Below are positions 32,501 to 39,450 of a stretch of DNA of 64,000 bases, piece by piece. The position numbers and the translations under genes are program-made. The notes under the pieces were generated by a model. That model saw only the letters and a list, made by a program, of their open reading frames with translations. It made no database searches and was not told the origin of the DNA. Positions within the stretch are counted from its first letter, which is position 1. Each line of letters starts with the position of its first letter. This stretch comes from CADEFX01 sp046154585 (GTDB lineage: Bacteria > Pseudomonadota > Alphaproteobacteria > Rhizobiales > Hyphomicrobiaceae): NCBI GenBank assembly GCA_046154585.1, contig JBJXDX010000126.1, positions 1-64,000 on the forward strand, given 5' to 3'.

Positions 32501-34703
32501 CGGTCGTGACCTGCTCGGCGAAGGTTGCCAGCGTCTCGGTCATGTCGTTGATGGTTTCGGCAAGGGCCGCCACCTCGCCCTTCGACCTGACGGCGAGGTT
32601 CTGTTTCAAGTCACCATTGGCGACGGCGGTCACCACCTTGACGATGCCGCGTACCTGCTCGGTCAGGTTGGCGGCCATCACGTTGACGGTATCGGTCAAA
32701 TCCTTCCACGTGCCGGCTACGCCCGGAACGACGGCCTGGCCGCCGAGCAAGCCTTCGGTGCCGACCTCGCGCGCAACGCGCGTCACCTCCGACGCGAAGG
32801 CATTGAGCTGATCCACCATCGTGTTGATGGTATCCTTCAGCTCGAGGATTTCGCCCTTCACGTCAACGGTGATCTTGCGCGAGAGGTCGCCGCGGGCGAC
32901 GGCCGTGGTCACTTCGGCGATATTGCGCACCTGATCGGTCAGGTTGGTCGCCATGGAGTTGACGCTGTCCGTGAGATCCTTCCAGGTGCCGCCGACGCCG
33001 GGCACGACGGCCTGTCCGCCGAGACGGCCATCGGTGCCGACCTCGCGGGCGACGCGCGTCACCTCAGCGGCGAACGAGCGCAGCTGCTCGACCATGGTGT
33101 TGAGTGTATCTTTCAGCAGCAGGATCTCGCCGCGAACGTCCACCGTGATCTTCTTGGACAGGTCGCCGCCGGCGATCGCGGTCGCCACCTCGGCGATGTT
33201 GCGCACCTGCGCCGTCAGGTTGCTGGCCATGAAGTTGACGTTGTCGGTGAGATCCTTCCAAGTGCCGGCGACGCCCGGCACCGCGGCCTGTCCGCCGAGC
33301 CGGCCTTCCGTGCCGACCTCGCGCGCGACGCGCGTCACTTCCGAGGCGAAGGCATTGAGCTGATCCACCATCGTGTTGATGGTGTTCTTGAGCTCGAGGA
33401 TTTCGCCCTTCACGTCAACGGTGATCTTGCTCGAGAGATCGCCGCGGGCGACAGCGGTCGTCACCTGGGCAATGTTGCGCACCTGCGCCGTCAGATTGCC
33501 GGCCATGGAATTGACGCTGTCGGTCAGGTCTTTCCAAGTGCCGGCGACGCCCGGCACGGTCGCCTGACCGCCGAGCTTGCCGTCGGTGCCAACCTCGCGC
33601 GCCACGCGCGTCACCTCGGCGGCAAAGGCGTTGAGCTGGTCCACCATCGTGTTGATGGTTTCCTTCAGCTGCAGGATCTCGCCGCTGACGTTGACGGTGA
33701 TTTTCTTGGACAAGTCGCCCTTGGCGACGGCGGTCGCCACCTCGGCGATATTGCGGACCTGGCCGGTGAGGTTGCTGGCCATGGAGTTGACGCTGTCGGT
33801 GAGGTCCTTCCAGGTGCCGGCCACGCCGCGCACAACGGCCTGGCCGCCGAGCTTGCCCTCGGTGCCGACCTCACGTGCGACGCGCGTCACCTCGCCGGCG
33901 AAGGCGTTGAGCTGATCGACCATCGTATTGATGGTTTCTTTCAGCTCGAGCACTTCGCCGCGCACATCCACGGCGATCTTTTTGGACAGGTCACCATTGG
34001 CGATGGCCTTGGAGACCTCGGCGATGTTTCTGACCTGCGTGGTCAGATTGGTGGCCATGGAATTGACGCTGTCGGTCAGGTCCTTCCACGTGCCGGCGAC
34101 GCCGCGGACGTCCGCCTGGCCGCCGAGGCGGCCTTCGGTTCCAACTTCGCGCGCAACGCGGGTCACCTCGGAGGTGAACACGCTCAATTGCTTGATCATC
34201 GTGTTGACGATCATCGCCGAGCGCAGGAATTCGCCTTTCAGCGGCCGGCCATCGACGTCGAGGCGCATGGTCTGCAGGAGGTCGCCTTGAGCCACGGCCT
34301 CGATGGTGCGCGTGACCTCGGTGGTCGGCCACAACAGGTCGTCGATCAGCGTGTTGACAGAATTCTCCATGTCGCCCCAGGCGCCGCTGGGGGAGCTTAG
34401 CCGCACGCGCTCGCGGGTGCGGCCTTCATGGCCCACAACCTGGCCGACGCGGTCGATCTGCTCGGCCATGCGCTGGTTCATGGAAACGATGTCGTTGAAG
34501 CAGTCGGCGATATCGCCCATGAGGCCGGGCCACCCGACCGGCAGGCGCACCGAGAAGTCGCCACGGCGCACGCCCTGGAGGCCACGCAGCAGGTCGCTGA
34601 GCTCGGAGCCTTTCAGTGATCCGTTGGGAAGGGGGGGACCGGGATCACCCTTAAACGGCAGGCTGCCACCTAGCTCTGCGGCCAACGGACCATCGTGGGA
34701 CAT
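29511..34703 (-). CDS. Giant soluble hybrid histidine kinase with nine HAMP units
   Basis: About 1730 residues without membrane helices. Two divergent HAMP-like units (about 40-180) are followed by seven near-identical 92-residue units (about 180-824). Each unit reads EVTRVAREVGTEGxLGGQAx, then GTWKDLTDxVN and GDLSxKIxVDVxGE. Then a GAF domain (about 845-985), a coiled coil (990-1060), HisKA with phospho-His in FLANMSHELRTPLNSIL (about 1070), an ATPase domain (AFKFTEDGSV, DDTGIGI, YGGTGLGLAISREL) and three receivers at the end (LLLVEDDPHYA; LLVVEDDPAERLG; VLLVDDDARNIFA). Poly-HAMP soluble kinases resemble the fungal group III (Nik1) osmosensors. The ATG at 34703 has GAAGGGA upstream. A perfect EcfG promoter lies at 34839-34864. 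Confidence 0.93.
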   Translation of the reverse strand: MSHDGPLAAELGGSLPFKGDPGPPLPNGSLKGSELSDLLRGLQGVRRGDFSVRLPVGWPGLMGDIADCFNDIVSMNQRMAEQIDRVGQVVGHEGRTRERVRLSSPSGAWGDMENSVNTLIDDLLWPTTEVTRTIEAVAQGDLLQTMRLDVDGRPLKGEFLRSAMIVNTMIKQLSVFTSEVTRVAREVGTEGRLGGQADVRGVAGTWKDLTDSVNSMATNLTTQVRNIAEVSKAIANGDLSKKIAVDVRGEVLELKETINTMVDQLNAFAGEVTRVAREVGTEGKLGGQAVVRGVAGTWKDLTDSVNSMASNLTGQVRNIAEVATAVAKGDLSKKITVNVSGEILQLKETINTMVDQLNAFAAEVTRVAREVGTDGKLGGQATVPGVAGTWKDLTDSVNSMAGNLTAQVRNIAQVTTAVARGDLSSKITVDVKGEILELKNTINTMVDQLNAFASEVTRVAREVGTEGRLGGQAAVPGVAGTWKDLTDNVNFMASNLTAQVRNIAEVATAIAGGDLSKKITVDVRGEILLLKDTLNTMVEQLRSFAAEVTRVAREVGTDGRLGGQAVVPGVGGTWKDLTDSVNSMATNLTDQVRNIAEVTTAVARGDLSRKITVDVKGEILELKDTINTMVDQLNAFASEVTRVAREVGTEGLLGGQAVVPGVAGTWKDLTDTVNVMAANLTEQVRGIVKVVTAVANGDLKQNLAVRSKGEVAALAETINDMTETLATFAEQVTTVAREVGVEGRLGGQANVPGAAGTWKDLTGNVNLLAANLTGQVRAIAEVATAVTKGDLTRSIQVDARGEVAELKDYINTMIDNLRLTTETNTEQDWLKTNLARFTGMLQGQRDLATVGSMLLTELVPIVNAQHGLIYQMTSDGSSPLKLLAKYAGDHRNGWPERLSLGDGFIGQCAADRRRILITDVPTDAQRLGPTILDALPKSVVVLPVVFEDHVKAVIALSSLYEFDTAHLAFLDQLTASIGIVLNSIEATMQTEGLLEQSQQLAAELQTRQKELQQTNEQLELKAQQLAERNVDVERKNQEIEQARRALEEKATELALTSKYKSEFLANMSHELRTPLNSILILGQQLGENSEGNLSARQVEFARTIHGAGTDLLNLISDILDLSKIESGTVTVDAEEIYLSNLLDSVARPFRHEAERRRLSFEVQLDPHVGRSIQTDSKRLQQVLKNLLSNAFKFTEDGSVRLTVSSVTGGWTTGHPVLSNAISVVAFRVDDTGIGIAAEKQKIIFEAFQQADAGTSRKYGGTGLGLAISRELAGLLGGEIQLHSVPGKGSTFTLYLPQRYAGPRAAVTPAEAERRENLILLRQSQQTSEAIEDDREHIAPGDPVLLLVEDDPHYASLMMDLARREGFKVLLAVRGADALAMAREYKPTAVSLDVFLPDMLGWSVLGQLKQDPELRHIPVQMLTLDEDRQHGLSRGAFAFLTKPASADRLQSALSRIRDYSQSPRKRLLVVEDDPAERLGITQLLGHDDIVIETVETGAEALHALRTQGADCVVLDLKLPDMSGFEVLENIRDDDTLSDIPVVVFTGRELSVEEDARLHSMARSVVVKGVESPERLLDETALFLHRVASQLPPHKQAMLDRLHGSDEDLLARSVLLVDDDARNIFALSSVLERRGMNVRTATTGKEAIATLENSPDIAIVLMDIMMPDMDGYETMQAIRANARWRRLPIVALTAKAMKGDREKCLDAGASDYLAKPVDTEQLLAALRMWLHR
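32238..34169 (-). repeat. Seven tandem 276-bp repeats encoding HAMP units
   Basis: Within the hybrid kinase gene the 92-codon unit is repeated seven times without linkers. The DNA of neighbouring units is also very similar, for example around the recurring GTGCCGACCTCGCGCG on the plus strand. Such repeats allow unequal recombination, so strains may differ in copy number, and short-read assemblies may collapse them. Confidence 0.9.
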
Positions 34704-34838
34704 CCGCACATTCCCTTCTCACGTAAGACCAACGTGGACGCCCGAGGGTGGACGACGCATTCCGCTGTGATCCGGGGCCAGGCCACCAACGCTCTTCCAG
34801 CGTTGGGCTGATTGACAAATTTCCCCGTTGGAACCTTG

Positions 34839-34864
34839 AACGCTTCAAGATCGAGGCGGGTTCC
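34839..34864 (-). promoter_or_regulatory. EcfG promoter, perfect match
   Basis: Minus strand: GGAAC (34864-34860), 17 bases, CGTT (34842-34839), 136 bases before the hybrid kinase start. The only perfect copy I found outside the left 25 kb. Confidence 0.55.
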
Positions 34865-34914
34865 ATCGGTCCGGAAAATAGTCTGACGCCTCGTGTCGGA
34901 TGGTGACGTTCAGG

Positions 34915-35454
34915 TCAGATGGAATCGTCGCACAGGAGAAGCTCCCGCTTCAGGCGGCCGATCTCGCTCGTGAACATGCGGTCGGCCTCGCCCTGGGTCT
35001 GGCGGCACTGGGCCTTGACCTTGCGCAGGTCCAGGTTGTCGAGGTCGACGCCAAGCATCTTGAGCACGGCCTTCATGTCGGTCTTGGCGAAATCGACGCC
35101 CAATGCCTTCAGCAGATCCCGCAGTTCCACAGGAAGCATCCGCTCCAGCACGCGGCCATCGGCCAGCTTGCCCAAATCCTCGGTGTTCTCCAGCAGGCTG
35201 CAGAGCTGGTCCGCCTCGTTGCGGCTGAGGCTCTGGAGCTTCTCGTAGGCTTGGATCTGCATGGTGCGACGCTTGCGGTCGTCGGGCGTGCATTGTTCCT
35301 TGCCTGGAACCTGAGGCCCGGGATCAGCGCCAAACGGCGGGGGAAGCTGGGTGCGGTAGAATTCGGATGGCGTGAACTGAGGCCCGGTTTGCGCAAGGGC
35401 AAACGGCGCGAAGCCAATCATCGCAACGACGGCGAGAAGGGATCGAGAAAGCAC
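34915..35454 (-). CDS. Exported helical protein, unknown function
   Basis: A 179-residue protein from a GTG at 35454 (AAGGAGG lies 6 bases upstream), starting with a signal peptide (VLSRSLLAVVAMIGFAPFAL, cut near LAQ-TGP). The mature part is mostly helical. A Pro-rich segment comes first (SEFYRTQLPPPFGADPGPQV). Then DRKRRTMQIQAYEKLQSLSR and LCSLLENTEDLGKL precede ELRDLLKALGVDFAKTDMKA, and further Leu/Asp/Lys-rich helices end in LLLCDDSI. Three cysteines are in the mature chain. No domain recognised. It lies between the kinase operon and hyuB and is transcribed with neither in an obvious way. A longer frame up to 35571 lacks a ribosome site. Confidence 0.75.
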   Translation of the reverse strand: MLSRSLLAVVAMIGFAPFALAQTGPQFTPSEFYRTQLPPPFGADPGPQVPGKEQCTPDDRKRRTMQIQAYEKLQSLSRNEADQLCSLLENTEDLGKLADGRVLERMLPVELRDLLKALGVDFAKTDMKAVLKMLGVDLDNLDLRKVKAQCRQTQGEADRMFTSEIGRLKRELLLCDDSI

Positions 35455-35579
35455 GGCGGCCTCCTTCGCACTCCAGACCGCGGACGGCCCCGCGCCGCCG
35501 AGGTGGAACGGGAAACGATGGCGCACAAATTGGGCGGCGCGAGGGCTGTTGCAACGGGCAAGGCCAAGCAACGGTCGGA

Positions 35580-37217
35580 TTATTCCTGCCAGCCGTAGAT
35601 CTGCCGGGCGGCTTCGCGGCTGACAAAGCCGTTGGCGACATCGAAGGCCACGGCCTCGCGGTCGCGTTCCTTCGGATTGCCGAAGCCGGCGCCGCCGGCC
35701 TCCGTGACCGTGATGCGGGCACCGGGCGCCACCTCGATGCGGCCTTTGGCATGTACCGGCTTGCCGTCGACCGCATGCACGCGCAAGGTGCCGTCACCGC
35801 CGCCGAACAGGCCCTTGGCCGGAAACAGCGTGCGGTTGCCCATGCCAAGGATGGTCACAGGCTGGCCCGTGTCGTTGCGCAGCACGACCTCCTGCCCGAG
35901 GCCGCCGCGCCAGCGGCCGGCGCCGCCGGAGTCCGTGCGCAATTGCTTGCGCTCGACGGTCGTGTGGGTCAGCGTTTCCCAGACTTCGACCGGCACGACA
36001 GCCATGTTGGAGGGATGCGGCAGCGTGGACCAGCCGTCGAGGCCGTTGAGTGCACCATAGCCTCCGGACGCGAAATAGAGAGTCGAGAAGACCCGGCCGT
36101 CGCGGCGGCTGCCCTGGAAGTTGATGAGGTTCATCATGCCGGAGTCGGCCTGCACCTCGCCCGGGATGGCGTCGGCCAGCGCGCCATAGACCAGCGGCGT
36201 CACGAAGTGGCCCATGGCGTGGCGACCGCCGGTCGGGAATGGCGGCTGCGCATTGAGGATGCAGCCCACGGGGGCGGACACCGTGATGGGGGCCTGTGAT
36301 CCGGCATTGTTGGGGATCGAGGGCAGCGTCAGCGACTTGATCGCATGCAGCGCCATGGCGTTGGTGTAGCAGAAGGGAACGTTCACACCGGCGCGCACGC
36401 AGCCCGAGGTGCCGTCGAAATCGAAGGCGACGTTGTCACCTCTCACATCGACGCGCACAGCGAAGTCGACCGGGCCTTCGAATCCTTCGAGCTGGATGCG
36501 ATTGCGGTAGGTGCCGTCCTTCAGCTCGCGCAGCTTCGCGCGCATGGCCGTCTCGGACTGACCGCGAATGGCGCGCGACAGCGGAATCAGGTCCTCGAGG
36601 CCGTATTCGTCCATGAAGGCGTTGATCTCGCGGCCGCCGACCTCGTTGCAGCTCACGTTGGCCATGATGTCGCCCATGGTCTGCTCGGGCACGCGCACGT
36701 TAGTGCGGATGATGTCGATCAGCAGCTCGTTGGGCTTGCCCGCGTCGTAGAGCTTGCAGATCGGGATACGCAGGCCTTCCTGGTAGATCTCGGTCGCGGC
36801 CGAGCCGAAGCCGGTGCCGCCGATATCCGGCAGGTGCGTGATGCTGACCGTGTAGGCGACGATGCGGCCCTTGCGGAAAACGGGGCGCATCATGGTGATG
36901 TCGAAGAGGTGGCCGGTGCCGAGCCAGGGATCGTTGGTGACGACGATATCGCCGGGTTTCAGCGTTTCGGCCGGAAAGCGCTTGAGCATGTGGCGCAGCG
37001 TGACGGGGGCGCTGCCAATGAAGGCCGGAATGCCGAACGTGCCCTGGGCGATGGAGTTGGCCTCCGCATCGAGCACTACGACAGAGAGATCGTAGCTCTC
37101 ATAGACGATAGTCGAGAACGAGCTGCGCACCAACGTGGAGACGATCTCGTCGGTCAGCGAGACCAGCCGGTCCCACATGATGCTGAGGCTGACGGCGTCG
37201 AAGGTTTGGTTGGTCAT
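35580..37217 (-). CDS. hyuB: Hydantoinase/oxoprolinase subunit B
   Basis: A 545-residue protein starting MTNQTFDAVSLSIMWDRLVS, which is the standard opening of the HyuB family. It goes on with STIVYESYDLSVVVLDAEAN, ITHLPDIGGTGFGSAATEIY, GDIMANVSCNEVGGREI, PLVYGALADAIPG and RTDSGGAGRWRGGLGQEVVL, all conserved in N-methylhydantoinase B. With HyuA it forms an ATP-dependent enzyme opening a cyclic amide such as a hydantoin, 5-oxoproline or a related lactam. The start lies 5 bases behind the stop of hyuA, so the two are translated as a pair. The true substrate cannot be told from sequence. No regulator or transporter adjoins directly. Confidence 0.92.
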   Translation of the reverse strand: MTNQTFDAVSLSIMWDRLVSLTDEIVSTLVRSSFSTIVYESYDLSVVVLDAEANSIAQGTFGIPAFIGSAPVTLRHMLKRFPAETLKPGDIVVTNDPWLGTGHLFDITMMRPVFRKGRIVAYTVSITHLPDIGGTGFGSAATEIYQEGLRIPICKLYDAGKPNELLIDIIRTNVRVPEQTMGDIMANVSCNEVGGREINAFMDEYGLEDLIPLSRAIRGQSETAMRAKLRELKDGTYRNRIQLEGFEGPVDFAVRVDVRGDNVAFDFDGTSGCVRAGVNVPFCYTNAMALHAIKSLTLPSIPNNAGSQAPITVSAPVGCILNAQPPFPTGGRHAMGHFVTPLVYGALADAIPGEVQADSGMMNLINFQGSRRDGRVFSTLYFASGGYGALNGLDGWSTLPHPSNMAVVPVEVWETLTHTTVERKQLRTDSGGAGRWRGGLGQEVVLRNDTGQPVTILGMGNRTLFPAKGLFGGGDGTLRVHAVDGKPVHAKGRIEVAPGARITVTEAGGAGFGNPKERDREAVAFDVANGFVSREAARQIYGWQE

Positions 37218-37222
37218 GGCAA

Positions 37223-39301
37223 TCAGCTTCCCAGCTCGGCGATCAGGTTGTAGCGGGCGTCGACGGTGACTTTGTCGCCGGAGCCGATGACGCAGGTGCT
37301 TTCGCGTTCCTCGATCAGGGCAGGGCCGGTGACGGCCGCGCCGGGGGTGAGGGCGTAGCGATCGTACACCGGCCATTCGGCCATGCCGCCGCGCGCGGGA
37401 TCGTAGGCGAGCCGCGTGCCCTTCTGAGCCTTGGCAGTGCCGGCAGAGCCCGTGAGCGTATAGCCCTCACCGAGGCTCGGTGCCGGGCCGATGGCCTCGA
37501 CCTTCCAATTGACGATCTCCACGGGCTCGTCGAGGCGGATCGAATAGGATTTCTCGTAGGTCTGCGCGAACAGCTCGGCCATCGAGGCGAATAGCGGCCC
37601 GGCCGCCGGTGCGTCCGGCAGGCTGACCTCGATCTCGTGGCCCTGGCCCTGGTAGCGCATGTCGAGACGGCGCACGAGGCGGATATCGGCGTCGGCAACT
37701 CCGGCGCGCCGCAGGAAGGCCGATGCGTCGGCTTCGAGTGCGGCAAACGTCGATCCAAACGACTCCGCATCGATGTCGTCGACGTGGACGCGGCGGGACC
37801 GCGCCACCTCGAACGCCAGCGGGCTGATGAGCAGCCCCAGCGCCGACATGACGCCAGCACCCACCGGGAAGATGGCGCGGGGGATCTTCAGTTTGCGGGC
37901 GATGGACGCGGCGTGCAGCGGTCCCGATCCACCGAACGCCACCATGCTGCCGCTGCGATAATCGAAGCCGCGCTCGGTCGCGTGCACGCGGAAGGCGCGG
38001 GCCACGTCCTCGCTGATGAGATCATGGATGCCCCAGGCGGCGCGCATCGTCTCGAGCTTCAGCGTGCGGCCGACGCCGTTAGCGATGGCATTCTCCGCGG
38101 CGGCCTTGTCGAGCTTCATGGCGCCGCCAAGGAAGAAGCCCGCGTCGAGATAGCCGAGCACGAGGTTGGCGTCGGTGAGCGTCGCCCGCGTGCCGCCACG
38201 GCCGTAGCAGGCAGGCCCCGGATCGGCGCCGGCACTGCGCGGGCCCACGCGCAGCAGGCCGCGCGCATCGAGCTCGGCGATGCTGCCGCCGCCCGCCCCG
38301 ATCTCGATCATGTCGATGACGGGGATCTTCACCGGCAGGCCGCTGCCCTGCCGGAACTCGTGCACGCGCGCGACCTCGATGGAATATTTCTTGATCGGCT
38401 CGCCATCGCGCACGAGAGCGCCCTTGGCCGTGGTGCCGCCCATGTCGAACGACAGCAGGTTTGGAAGCTTCAGCGCCCGCCCTTGCCACGCACTGAGCAA
38501 CGCGCCGGCGGCAGGTCCCGACTCGAGGGCACGCACCGGGAAGCGACGCGCGGTCTCCGTCGTCAGCGTGCCGCCGCTGGACGCCATGATGTAGAGGCGC
38601 CCGCCGAACCCGATGCTGGCCAGGCCTTTTTCCAGCCGGTCGATGTAGCGATCGAACATCGGCTGCGTGAAGGCGTTGACGGTCGTCGTGGTCCAGCGCT
38701 CGAACTCGCGCATATGCGGAAAAACGTCGGCCGAGCTGGAGATGAACAGACCGGGCGCGGCCTCGCGCAGGATGGCAGCGGCGCGCTGCTCATGCTCCGG
38801 ATGTGCGTAGGCATGCAGGAAGCAGATCGCGACAGCCTTGACCCCAAGCTCCTTGAATTTGGCGGCCGAGGCGCGCACGGCCGCTTCGTCGAGCGGGGTC
38901 TCCACCGTGCCATCGAAGCGCACCCGCTCCGGCACCTCGATGCGCAGGCGGCGCGGCACCAGCGGTGCCGGGTACTTGATGCGCAGGTCGAACAGGTCGT
39001 AGCGGCGCTCGAACCCCATATCCATGATGTCGCCGAAGCCTGCGGTGACCAGCATACCGGTGACGGCGCCCTTGCGCTCGATCACGGCGTTGGTGACGAG
39101 GGTCGTGCCGTGGATCACGTCGGTAACATCGGCAATGCTCACGCCCTCGCGGGCGATCAGCGCTTTGACCCCGTCAAGTACGGCTTCGGACGGATCGTGT
39201 GGCGTCGTAAGGCACTTGTAGATCGCCATCTTGCTGCCGCGCGCGTCGTAGAGCGCGAAATCCGTGAACGTGCCGCCGATATCGACGCCGATGCGATACA
39301 T
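37223..39301 (-). CDS. hyuA: Hydantoinase/oxoprolinase subunit A
   Basis: A 692-residue protein starting MYRIGVDIGGTFTDFALYDA, the actin-like ATP-binding opening of the family. Further blocks are IHGTTLVTNAVIERKGAVTG, PLVPRRLRIEVPERVRFDGT, GPAAGALLSAWQGRAL, LLSFDMGGTTAKGALV and PGPACYGRGGTRATLTDANL. The end carries the C-terminal domain of acetone carboxylase/hydantoinase A type. It supplies the ATPase part of the HyuAB enzyme. The ATG at 39301 is preferred to a TTG at 39319 because GGGGAAGG stands just before it and the family starts there. hyuB follows after 5 bases. Regulation is not visible. Confidence 0.93.
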   Translation of the reverse strand: MYRIGVDIGGTFTDFALYDARGSKMAIYKCLTTPHDPSEAVLDGVKALIAREGVSIADVTDVIHGTTLVTNAVIERKGAVTGMLVTAGFGDIMDMGFERRYDLFDLRIKYPAPLVPRRLRIEVPERVRFDGTVETPLDEAAVRASAAKFKELGVKAVAICFLHAYAHPEHEQRAAAILREAAPGLFISSSADVFPHMREFERWTTTTVNAFTQPMFDRYIDRLEKGLASIGFGGRLYIMASSGGTLTTETARRFPVRALESGPAAGALLSAWQGRALKLPNLLSFDMGGTTAKGALVRDGEPIKKYSIEVARVHEFRQGSGLPVKIPVIDMIEIGAGGGSIAELDARGLLRVGPRSAGADPGPACYGRGGTRATLTDANLVLGYLDAGFFLGGAMKLDKAAAENAIANGVGRTLKLETMRAAWGIHDLISEDVARAFRVHATERGFDYRSGSMVAFGGSGPLHAASIARKLKIPRAIFPVGAGVMSALGLLISPLAFEVARSRRVHVDDIDAESFGSTFAALEADASAFLRRAGVADADIRLVRRLDMRYQGQGHEIEVSLPDAPAAGPLFASMAELFAQTYEKSYSIRLDEPVEIVNWKVEAIGPAPSLGEGYTLTGSAGTAKAQKGTRLAYDPARGGMAEWPVYDRYALTPGAAVTGPALIEERESTCVIGSGDKVTVDARYNLIAELGS

Positions 39302-39450
39302 GCCTTCCCCATCTGCCAAGTCCGCCAGTATCCGTCCAGGACGGAAGCCGGGCGCGATCCTAACCGCAGATTGGAGGGAAAGTCAGAGGCTTGTCAGATG
39401 GCGAAGGAGCGCAGGCCCCACACAAGAGCAGGCCGGATCGCATGCCTTAC

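Noticed and set aside
32106..34400. A 764-codon open frame on the plus strand
   Set aside because: It is antisense to the HAMP repeats of the hybrid kinase; its repetitive His/Asp/Gly composition is a by-product of the repeated GC-rich codons, and it has no ribosome site or known domain.
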